From Candidatus Peregrinibacteria bacterium (GTDB lineage Bacteria > Patescibacteriota > Gracilibacteria > UBA1369), in assembly GCA_014729615.1 (NCBI GenBank), contig WJJQ01000068.1, positions 1-12,530 on the forward strand: a stretch of DNA of 12,530 bases, given 5' to 3'. The number at the start of each line of letters is the position of its first letter. Position 1 is the first letter of the stretch. The position numbers were made by a program, and so were the translations under genes. Below, in pieces: positions 7,301 through 12,530 of the stretch. Under the pieces are notes generated by a model. It was not told the DNA's origin. It was given only the letters and a program-made list of their open reading frames with translations, and did not search any database.

Positions 7301-9048
7301 TCTGCTGATGGCGGTTTTGACGATATAGCCCGTGAATGGGTCTGACCATCTAAAATAATTTTATTAAACATGTCATCCATAAAATCATCATCTTCGTCGT
7401 CGGTTTTACCATCTTCTTGTCTTATTAAACGCGGATCAAAAGATACAGTGGCATTTTCTTGTTCAGGTATTCGTGCCAGCTGTTCCGGGTGTGTTGAAGG
7501 TACTGTTCTTTTGGCTCTAACAAAACTTCTACGTATTGTGTCCCTTACTCCTTCAATTAATTGCTGTTTATATTTTGAACACGTTTCGCTTTCTGCAGTT
7601 TTATCCAGTTGAAAATAGTAAAAAGCCCAAACAATATCACCACTTAAAAATGGCAATTCATTTCTTAATGTATTGCAGAAGCCATGGGCAGCTTTATCAA
7701 TCAATGCTTCAAATTCTTCCGAATCCTCGTCAATTTCACTTAATTGTTCGTCAAAATGGTTATCAATCAAGTAACTCCAAATACCTTCGCTTATTGCGCG
7801 CATCACTTTTTTATCTCTGGCCTGTTGAATAAAAAGCTCATTTGCTATGGGGGCAAGAATTCCCACAGGGTATTCCTGTAATTTTCGATCTAGTTCTTCG
7901 TTACCTTTTATATGATTCACGGCCTTTTCAAGTGACGAAATTCTCACATCCATAAATGTTATTTTTTCCGCATTTTCCTCATTAAAAGGAAACATATTCA
8001 AATAAACCTTTTTTATGGCGATTCTTAAATCAGCCTGAGTCTGGTTACTTAAAAGCCGTGACCATAATTCTGACAAAGGTGCATCTATTCTATCCGGTAT
8101 GTCCATGACATCACGCTCAGCGGGCGGCACGTCGGAAATTCTTACCGCTTCAGGTTTTGATGGAGTTTCTTCATTTGTCAAAGAGGTCAACCCGGTTAAT
8201 GTATCTTTCTTTTCACGTTCCAATTCCTTATCAAGGTTAATCGGATTCATACTTGTATATGGAATAGAAGATTTTCTTGCTTCGTTTTCCGCAAACATGC
8301 CAAATCTCAATGTATTTCGTTTTGGTCTGCTGGTTTTTTCTGACGCCGGAATTTTATCTTCGTCAGGACCTTGAACAGGTGGTAATGATTCCTTTTCCTC
8401 CTCTTTAAGACTTTCAATTTCAGAATTTAACCGAAGACTTACCGGTCCGTCTTTACCAACACCGTATCTTTCCGACCAGGTATATTTCAAATGGTTAACC
8501 ATGTCGGTAAATTTTCCTTCAAAAGCTTTGTCAAAACCATATACCGACGCTAAATAGTAAAAATATTCATAATATGCCTCTATCAAGTCGATTCGCTCTG
8601 AAAGATTGTGAAAGTACACATCATTTACATGATGTCCGTGTAAATCTTTTTCTTCAAGCTGTTCAATGATTTTCGCAAAAATTTTAAAAGTTTTATCCTC
8701 CACCATTTCCGCGTCAGGAATAGGTTGGCCAAATTCATCGATTTCACCTTTAAAGAATGTCCTTACATCCATAAAAACGGCATTAATAAAAATGTCGAAT
8801 CTGGCAACGGGATTAGGTGTTTTTTTGCCCTTATCACCTCTTTGTCTAATTCGGTCAATGGCACTTGAACTCTCAATCATTTCAAAAAATTCTTTCGAAA
8901 CGGGACCGCGAGTACTTTGTCTTTGAGGGGGTAAACTGTCTATAAGTGGAGCGTCCGCCATAGGATCATTCTCAGGAGGGGCAATAGAACCCGGTGGAAT
9001 GCTGGTTAAAAAATCTTTTTGAGTCGTTTTTTTGCCATTATCAGCCAT
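4297..9048 (-). CDS. giant acidic single-pass membrane protein of unknown function
   Basis: I recognise no family for this 1583-residue protein. Residues 1-80 look disordered and Pro/Ser-rich. A helical, aromatic-rich block covers about 81-196 and a second helical block about 321-515, with a charged linker between. A Trp/Tyr-rich, probably beta module lies at 659-708 (contains YANYWRIW), set in long acidic Ser/Pro/Glu linkers (about 520-985). A charged helix with ERRRYLDR leads into the only membrane segment, about 1015-1037. The basic residues before it favour a cytoplasmic N-terminus and an exported C-terminus. The exported part starts with coiled coil (about 1040-1165), then two related FD-x-x-G segments (1190-1217 and 1279-1307), two DWDEF repeats (1411 and 1441) and three cysteines at 1474, 1486 and 1498. 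There is no signal peptide or enzyme motif. A cytoskeletal or envelope-spanning scaffold is conceivable but unproven. The 211-residue membrane protein follows on the same strand. Confidence 0.85.
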   Translation of the reverse strand: MADNGKKTTQKDFLTSIPPGSIAPPENDPMADAPLIDSLPPQRQSTRGPVSKEFFEMIESSSAIDRIRQRGDKGKKTPNPVARFDIFINAVFMDVRTFFKGEIDEFGQPIPDAEMVEDKTFKIFAKIIEQLEEKDLHGHHVNDVYFHNLSERIDLIEAYYEYFYYLASVYGFDKAFEGKFTDMVNHLKYTWSERYGVGKDGPVSLRLNSEIESLKEEEKESLPPVQGPDEDKIPASEKTSRPKRNTLRFGMFAENEARKSSIPYTSMNPINLDKELEREKKDTLTGLTSLTNEETPSKPEAVRISDVPPAERDVMDIPDRIDAPLSELWSRLLSNQTQADLRIAIKKVYLNMFPFNEENAEKITFMDVRISSLEKAVNHIKGNEELDRKLQEYPVGILAPIANELFIQQARDKKVMRAISEGIWSYLIDNHFDEQLSEIDEDSEEFEALIDKAAHGFCNTLRNELPFLSGDIVWAFYYFQLDKTAESETCSKYKQQLIEGVRDTIRRSFVRAKRTVPSTHPEQLARIPEQENATVSFDPRLIRQEDGKTDDEDDDFMDDMFNKIILDGQTHSRAISSKPPSADDDALEIPRAPDVPSGVETNSDSVEPEYPPESMSPDSIQRINTAPDYPEFLKKEDYEDISSMMEDEVSRHPDGIMNMPPHWTVFKDPDLGVLVYQYANYWRIWRDENGIKYEQMQGEKRSFYLTEEEEEAGGPFEKRSNTLPSPTTETSADDLQDADVGEDDTTQVNQPSQELIRQSTRPQAPADQTPLNLEEELAQAVREANAKADREAEKAETEQENEENVYAEVIPFPSGENVSQNDTEGDDEPLSAPDANVVVSLKTRNVDQSDPDHPHVITQVMETVVVGDEKKEEISSSDESVEKPAEKTLVMEAPIANKEAEETDLPDVAEVKEAKPEEQEVVKFETIPPARESFSSIIDDDADRTSRPSLTPSLGDLTGGPESSIPAPPSVPKSVDWSVDEQAKLDKVSKLQEEEIERQKVLAERRRYLDRVYKITAAGFAAVAMTTVAVYANYEIGKYNQERQFTEEIREKNKRSSEVTANANEVFAEINDTFDAMRTLQAKEDIIRADAEAFIKNSKRLQYRIRSLKEQITSLQVLASNDTEAKWAEANAKDLMDQANEAELALKANLEKADTEWRRAVAIEKVEELKEAKGNAIKVAAVEYPRIDDVVNKQFDSKGQAIGEQIVTRFADATFPVSADDPKLEAKLEKRKGYYTVAVQEVDKAYESYLGSEFKTDEETSEKKWVEKNEPVVAAKAKVDENFDENGEPVNVEAAADKKFGENLAVTLGGEDTNIHTSSTFESVPLKTDPRVNALTMKLGEFVFAEEVNEAVAKVDSKYDEILEEGPDIKVQDLAPSTDESREEYGKINNKVPGARKAATPRSAYAKLEMDWDEFDRKEKADKVKAAQTAQAKELEKIDLDWDEFLTEEEKLAEWAKTIASDRKGSLKAKGEVCIPPLRDDVPGGCRTALLNGFIKECKTAWQQEKIEELFAGLRLNEVEINPLENGTVIGKLTNAEKLAEANRIINMTEAQVEEAELDEGWDMIDSVNRQVNDNVFINKLTA

Positions 9049-9056
9049 TGTTCCTT
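9049..9056 (-). promoter_or_regulatory. Shine-Dalgarno-like AAGGA before the giant gene
   Basis: AAGGA lies three bases before the ATG at 9048, closer than the usual 5-9. It is the only Shine-Dalgarno-like site I see immediately before any gene in the window, and it supports this ATG as the start. Confidence 0.35.
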
Positions 9057-9112
9057 TTTAATGGTATATATTCTATAACGTATTAATATATAAAATATTA
9101 ACAAATTAAGGG

Positions 9113-9143
9113 ATTATAATACTCTAAAAGTAAAATTTGTCAA
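9113..9143 (-). promoter_or_regulatory. strong sigma70-type promoter for the giant membrane protein
   Basis: On the minus strand there is a perfect TTGACA (9143-9138). It pairs either with TATTAT (9121-9116) at 16 bp or with a perfect TATAAT (9118-9113) at 19 bp. The leader to the ATG at 9048 would be about 60 nt and very AT-rich, longer than the others in the window. No equally good promoter is visible for the divergent gene at 9203. Confidence 0.65.
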
Positions 9144-9202
9144 TGTGAAATATTTTTAGATGCATTTAAACTTCTTTTACTCCGATTAATGAAGAATCAC
9201 AA

Positions 9203-10333
9203 ATGAAAAAAATCATCCTTACAACACTGCTTTTATTTATAACTGCCGCTACGGCTATGAGTCAGCAAATCCCCGAAACGGAATTCGAAGAGTTACCGCA
9301 AGAACTCTATACAATCCCACAGGAATTTCAGACCGCCAAAGTGCTGGAAGTAAAAAATACAGATGACTGTCAACAAACAACTCTGGAAATATTAAACGGC
9401 GTCGACAGCGGAAAAATTCTTAACATAAATTATGGCGAAGGATTCCGTTTATATGATTCTCAAAAAGTTAAGCCCGGGGAAAAAGTTGTTTTAACGCAGG
9501 GCGAAGGTTTCGAAGGAAATACTGTTTACAGCATCATGGACAAATACCGCCTCAATTGGGTTATTATCGTTGTTGCTTTTTTCTTTGCCGTTGCAATCTT
9601 TTTTGGGCGTCTTAAAGGGGTTTCATCAATTCTCGGGCTTTGTCTTAGCCTCGTTGTACTTATTTATTTTATTATCCCCAATATATTAAATGGCTATAAT
9701 CCCATATTAATAAGTTTGATAGGATCCGTTTTAATAGCTTTAAGTTCAATTTATTTGGCGCATGGATTCTCGAAAAGAACAACATTGGCGCTTATAAGCA
9801 CGTTAATTTCACTTGTAATAAGCATTGTTCTGGCATTGCTTTTTGTAGAGCTGACAAAATTGACCGGCACGGCTTCGGAAGAAACTTTTTTTCTGCAACT
9901 GAATCAGGACGCATCCATAAATTTAAAGGGATTATTACTCGGTGGAATTATTATCGGTTCACTTGGTGTTTTGGATGATATCACAACAGGGCAAACAGCC
10001 GCGGTTGACGAAATATACAAAGCCAACAACGGTTTAACTCGTTCCGAGCTTTATAAGTCCGGACTTTCAGTTGGTAAAGCGCATATTGCTTCCATAGTTA
10101 ATACATTGGTTTTGGCTTACGCCGGCGCGTCTTTCCCGTTGCTTGTTTTGTTTTCAATGGATAATCCCGAACCGCTTTGGGTTTTAATGAATCAGGAATT
10201 CATTGTAGAAGAAATAGTTCGCACCCTTGTGGGAACAACAGCTTTGATATTCGCGGTTCCAATAACCACTTTTTTGGCGGCGAATTATTATTCCAAGCAA
10301 TCTAAAGCATTTGAACGGCGTCTTCAACGCTAG
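9203..10333 (+). CDS. YibE/F family multi-pass membrane protein
   Basis: Residues 1-22 resemble a signal peptide (MKKIILTTLLLF...ATAMSQ). Residues 40-112 form a small extracytoplasmic beta-type domain. About seven membrane segments follow at roughly 117-135, 139-159, 167-187, 192-215, 242-260, 293-318 and 341-361. Family-typical features are GVLDDITTGQTAAVDE (255-270), before a cytoplasmic stretch, and NTLVLAYAGASFPLL (300-314). The layout of exported beta domain plus hydrophobic core is that of the YibE/F family, whose molecular function is not well established; a transport role has been suggested. At 376 residues its length is normal. The ATG at 9203 has no clear Shine-Dalgarno, and an ATG at 9189 is out of frame. 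The 3' end overlaps the convergent aldolase gene by 32 bp, and the shared bases encode AFERRLQR on this strand. Confidence 0.88.
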   Translation: MKKIILTTLLLFITAATAMSQQIPETEFEELPQELYTIPQEFQTAKVLEVKNTDDCQQTTLEILNGVDSGKILNINYGEGFRLYDSQKVKPGEKVVLTQGEGFEGNTVYSIMDKYRLNWVIIVVAFFFAVAIFFGRLKGVSSILGLCLSLVVLIYFIIPNILNGYNPILISLIGSVLIALSSIYLAHGFSKRTTLALISTLISLVISIVLALLFVELTKLTGTASEETFFLQLNQDASINLKGLLLGGIIIGSLGVLDDITTGQTAAVDEIYKANNGLTRSELYKSGLSVGKAHIASIVNTLVLAYAGASFPLLVLFSMDNPEPLWVLMNQEFIVEEIVRTLVGTTALIFAVPITTFLAANYYSKQSKAFERRLQR

Positions 10334-11201
10334 TGTTTTCAACCGTTATCGCGTAAATGGCATTGGTTATTTTCACCGCTTCTTGCAGAGATTTTTGATG
10401 AATGTTTCTTCCGGTCGCGTTTCCCATTGCTCCGCTAATATGAATTTGATCATGTAATTGTTGCAGGAATTCTTCATCTCCCATTGATGATCCACCGGCG
10501 CAAACCACTTTGGTTCTTCCCGCCGCCTTAATGGCTTCTTTAAAAGCTTCAGCATGTTTGCCGTCATCTGCTTTCGGGTAATTTACTTTAGCAAAATCCG
10601 ATCCGATACATGCGGCGATTCCGGCCGCGCCCGCAACCAAATGAGCGTCTTTTTCATTTTCTATACTTTTCCCGCGAGGATACATCCAAAGCACGCTAAC
10701 CATGCCGTTTTTATGCGCCAAATGCACAAGTTGCGCCGCTTCCCGCAGCATTTCCGATTCAAATTCACTTCCGGCGTAAACCGTATATCCCACTCCCGGA
10801 ATATTCAAACCGCTGTTTTGCTTAAAGTCCATAATTTGATCGAATAAATACCAGGCTCTGCTTACTGGATCCTGCTGCGATGTAGGCACTCCGTTCGTTT
10901 TTGAATTAACTTTTATTAAGTATGGGATTTGGGGATAGTCCATGCCATAGCGGGCGATTAATCCCATTTGAGTGGCGAAACAACCGATTCTCGCCTGCGA
11001 AGCGATTTTAAACAAATGCTCGGGATCGGCATCGTCTTCACTTATACCGGGGCCGTGAAAATCATCATTAAAATGCTCCACTTTTTGATCCCCCGCAAAG
11101 AGCATTAATCTGTCCGAACCGCATGTTATTTTTTCATAATTTTTGGCATATTCATCTTGCATTTCCTGTGGGACATCAAGGGGAATTAAAACTGCTGACA
11201 T
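10302..11201 (-). CDS. class I fructose-bisphosphate aldolase, archaeal/DhnA type
   Basis: This is a Schiff-base aldolase of the DeoC/LacD/FbaB-like (DhnA) group, expected to interconvert fructose-1,6-bisphosphate with glyceraldehyde-3-phosphate and dihydroxyacetone phosphate in glycolysis or gluconeogenesis. In the 299-residue form used here, visible motifs are AGDQKVEH (36-43), GYTVYAGSE (138-146), LWMYPRG (171-177), SDFAKVNYP (201-209, predicted Schiff-base Lys205), the phosphate-binding CAGGSS (234-239) and GNATGRNIHQK (260-270). The ATG at 11201 is preferred over an in-frame TTG at 11252. The extra 17 residues from that TTG have no family counterpart, and the TTG lies inside a likely -35 element. 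The 3' end overlaps the convergent YibE/F gene. The substrate could be a related aldol (for example in 2-amino-3,7-dideoxyheptulosonate synthesis), but fructose-bisphosphate is the simplest reading. Confidence 0.88.
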   Translation of the reverse strand: MSAVLIPLDVPQEMQDEYAKNYEKITCGSDRLMLFAGDQKVEHFNDDFHGPGISEDDADPEHLFKIASQARIGCFATQMGLIARYGMDYPQIPYLIKVNSKTNGVPTSQQDPVSRAWYLFDQIMDFKQNSGLNIPGVGYTVYAGSEFESEMLREAAQLVHLAHKNGMVSVLWMYPRGKSIENEKDAHLVAGAAGIAACIGSDFAKVNYPKADDGKHAEAFKEAIKAAGRTKVVCAGGSSMGDEEFLQQLHDQIHISGAMGNATGRNIHQKSLQEAVKITNAIYAITVENTSVEDAVQML

Positions 11202-11224
11202 ATAAAAATGGTTAAGTGCTTTTA

Positions 11225-11252
11225 AGTTTAAATTTGTTTTATCATTTGACAA
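11225..11252 (-). promoter_or_regulatory. likely promoter of the aldolase gene
   Basis: On the minus strand, TTGTCA (11252-11247), a 16-bp spacer and TAAACT (11230-11225) would give a leader of about 17 nt before the ATG at 11201. The -10 is only moderate. The -35 overlaps the -35 of the divergent promoter on the plus strand. Confidence 0.4.
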
Positions 11253-11273
11253 GTGCTAAATTTTATTTAAAAT
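11246..11273 (+). promoter_or_regulatory. sigma70-type promoter for the 246-residue protein
   Basis: A perfect TTGACA (11246-11251), a 16-bp spacer and TAAAAT (11268-11273) form a good promoter. The leader to the ATG at 11314 would be about 34 nt with no Shine-Dalgarno. Confidence 0.6.
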
Positions 11274-11313
11274 TCCTCTCCTTTTCATTTTATTTTCATA
11301 ATCCTCATATCCA

Positions 11314-12054
11314 ATGGCTGAATACAGAGAATCTACCACATCTGAAGCTCAGGCGACAGCTCCTTTATCATATGAAAATATAAGAGCGAAGTACCTGGAC
11401 AATCCTTCAATTGAAAGAATTGATCTTGACCATTTTGATCATTTGCTTGATTCGATAACTGTAAGCGGAAAAAACGTTTTAAAGCAACTGCACGGTGTAA
11501 TTGCCTGTTTGCAAAAAATGGATCGCTCGACCGAAAAATCCGGTGAAATTATTTCTGCAATCGGAATTTCAAAAATTGGCACTTTTTTAGGGAATTTTGA
11601 TAATAAATTTGAGCGACAGTACAATTGGATTGATCTGGTTAAGCTGGCCGATTTCATTAGAAAGGAAGGTTACACACCGGTAAATTATAAGCAAGCGCAA
11701 GGCGATTTTTACGACCCGGATTCGAGAGTCGCCGTATTGAGTATGGCATCTCAAGAGCAAATTTATGAAGCAATGGGTAGTCAGATCGCAAATGTCTCTA
11801 ATACGAATACAACCAACAAAAACCTGTCTCTGAATGAAAGGTTGAATTTGATGAATGATTTGCTCTCAAACTGTAATCAATTATCACAAATAATAGAACA
11901 GGCGGAATACTTATCCTGGCAAATAAAAGAGATCATAAAACAAGATGGGGATTTGGATTTAAACGCCCATGCCGGATTTGAACAATTAAACAATAGTCTG
12001 ACCAATTTGAAAGCCGACTTGGACTTCGCGGAAGGAATTTTTAACAGTTTTTAG
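11314..12054 (+). CDS. hypothetical helical soluble protein
   Basis: I do not recognise this 246-residue protein. It has no signal peptide and no membrane segment, so it is probably cytoplasmic. It appears almost entirely helical: a short disordered N-terminus (1-18), a helical region to about 130 with FDHLLDSI and IISAIGISKIGTFL, an Asn/Thr/Ser-rich hinge near 160-170 (NVSNTNTTNKN), then long amphipathic helices to the end that could form a coiled coil. Only two cysteines are present and no enzyme motif is visible. The ATG at 11314 follows a good promoter at 11246-11273. No terminator hairpin follows the TAG, and the next gene on the same strand begins 62 bp later with its own promoter. A structural or partner-binding role is possible, but nothing in the sequence fixes it. 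Confidence 0.75.
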   Translation: MAEYRESTTSEAQATAPLSYENIRAKYLDNPSIERIDLDHFDHLLDSITVSGKNVLKQLHGVIACLQKMDRSTEKSGEIISAIGISKIGTFLGNFDNKFERQYNWIDLVKLADFIRKEGYTPVNYKQAQGDFYDPDSRVAVLSMASQEQIYEAMGSQIANVSNTNTTNKNLSLNERLNLMNDLLSNCNQLSQIIEQAEYLSWQIKEIIKQDGDLDLNAHAGFEQLNNSLTNLKADLDFAEGIFNSF

Positions 12055-12061
12055 ATCCGGT

Positions 12062-12089
12062 TTGACTTAATTGACTATTCCTATATAAC
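12062..12089 (+). promoter_or_regulatory. promoter of the Gly-rich lipoprotein gene, with tandem TTGACT
   Basis: TTGACT (12062-12067), a 16-bp spacer and TATAAC (12084-12089) match sigma70 elements well and give a leader of about 20 nt before the ATG at 12116. TTGACT is repeated at 12071-12076, nine bases on. The second copy sits too close to this -10 to serve as its -35, so it may be chance or a binding site. Confidence 0.55.
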
Positions 12090-12115
12090 TTTAGCGACAC
12101 TTTAATAAAAAATAT

Positions 12116-12530
12116 ATGTCATTGGAAAAAAAATCTAATTATTTAGAACAGTTGTCTGATCGAGCCGTTTCGGCTGCAAATAAGGCAATACCACATATCT
12201 CGACAGGGACAAAAATAATGATAGCCGCATTGCTGGTTTCTTGTGGCGGAGCAAAATTTGAAGTTGGCGATAATACTGACGGAGGAGCAAATGCGGGAGG
12301 TTATGGAGCTGAAACAACCGGCGGTACCGAAAATATTGGTGGGAGACCGTATTCCGGCGGAATCGGCGGAGTCGAAGCAACAGGGGCGACCGGTGGTAGA
12401 AAAGAAACCGGAGGCAGAGGTGGAACCGGGGGAGACACGGGTGGAACTGAGACAGGTGGAAATGGCGGAACGAGCGGCATGGAAACCGGTGGTAGCGGTG
12501 GAAGCACAGGCGGCGCTGAAACTGGAGGAA
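12116..12530 (+). CDS. glycine-rich (Thr-Gly-Gly repeat) predicted lipoprotein, 3' end outside the window
   Basis: The frame is open from the ATG to the window edge (138 residues). Residues 34-42 are hydrophobic (IMIAALLVS) and end in LVSC with Cys43, a credible lipobox for signal peptidase II. The mature part would be lipid-anchored on the cell surface or periplasmic face. Before the hydrophobic stretch is an unusually long n-region of 33 residues, mostly polar and helical. From residue 57 on the chain is dominated by Gly-Gly pairs with Thr and Ser, with ETGG recurring at 97, 112, 123 and 135. Similar Thr-Gly-Gly linkers follow the lipobox of myxobacterial lipoproteins, usually leading to a folded surface domain, which here would lie beyond the edge. 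The lipoprotein call is inferred, because the short hydrophobic stretch could be coincidental. Confidence 0.75.
   Translation, partial: MSLEKKSNYLEQLSDRAVSAANKAIPHISTGTKIMIAALLVSCGGAKFEVGDNTDGGANAGGYGAETTGGTENIGGRPYSGGIGGVEATGATGGRKETGGRGGTGGDTGGTETGGNGGTSGMETGGSGGSTGGAETGG
12284..12530 (+). repeat. degenerate GGN-GGN repeat tract encoding Thr-Gly-Gly
   Basis: The tract is built of irregular GGN-GGN pairs spaced by one to several codons and continues to the window edge. It is repetitive at the protein level, with varied third bases (GGA, GGT, GGC, GGG). That variation suggests selection on the peptide rather than recent slippage. The G-rich strand creates an open Pro-rich frame on the reverse strand, which is an artefact. 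Confidence 0.6.

Noticed and set aside
9137..9165. Plus-strand promoter for the YibE/F gene using TTGTCA opposite the giant gene's -35
   Set aside because: No acceptable -10 lies 15-19 bp downstream (the best candidates read ATGCAT or TGCATT). The true promoter remains unidentified.
11202..11252. TTG start extending the aldolase by 17 residues
   Set aside because: There is no family similarity in the extension, a proper ATG begins the recognisable protein, and the TTG is part of a likely -35 hexamer.
12135..12507. Reverse-strand Pro-rich and Arg/Leu-rich open frames
   Set aside because: They are mirror images of the GGN-rich tract and the start of the lipoprotein gene; Pro runs are the expected antisense of Gly codons.
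12284..12530. CRISPR-like or minisatellite array
   Set aside because: Units are irregular in length and sequence, there are no conserved repeats with spacers, and the frame encodes a coherent Gly-rich peptide.

Overview
This window reads as bacterial chromosome of moderate to low GC with nine complete genes, a tenth cut off at the right edge, and very little non-coding sequence. The coding style (short AT-rich gaps, mostly no Shine-Dalgarno, stops only TAA or TAG, large acidic proteins without recognisable homologs, a YibE/F-like protein, an archaeal-type class I aldolase) fits a Patescibacteria/CPR-like genome, perhaps near Peregrinibacteria/Gracilibacteria. That placement is an inference. 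The Thr-Gly-Gly lipoprotein at the right end also recalls myxobacterial lipoproteins, but the base composition argues against that group.

Left block (1-3528): a 2-oxoacid dehydrogenase module. The E1 beta gene is followed after 2 nt by E2, the lipoylated acyltransferase; E1 alpha would be expected just upstream. After a strong hairpin come the two halves of a split lipoate-protein ligase on divergent strands: the catalytic subunit (LplA type, minus strand) and a separate small subunit (LplB, the accessory C-terminal domain, plus strand). The ligase would attach scavenged lipoate to Lys43 of E2, so the four genes form one functional unit. The split ligase and the E1 beta signature resemble the Thermoplasma arrangement. 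The E2 has no recognisable peripheral subunit-binding domain.

Middle block (3553-9048, minus strand): a 1583-residue single-pass membrane protein of unknown function, followed by a 211-residue membrane protein with a Cys/His-rich N-terminus and a histone-H1-like lysine-rich tail. Each has its own good sigma70-type promoter. This is the least explained part of the window.

Right block (9203-12530): a YibE/F-family membrane protein converges on, and overlaps by 32 bp, a class I fructose-bisphosphate aldolase. The aldolase and an unknown helical 246-residue protein diverge from promoters whose -35 hexamers overlap. The window ends inside a glycine-rich (Thr-Gly-Gly repeat) predicted lipoprotein. 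I saw no tRNA, rRNA, CRISPR array, transposase or insertion sequence, and no gap over 300 bp lacks a gene.
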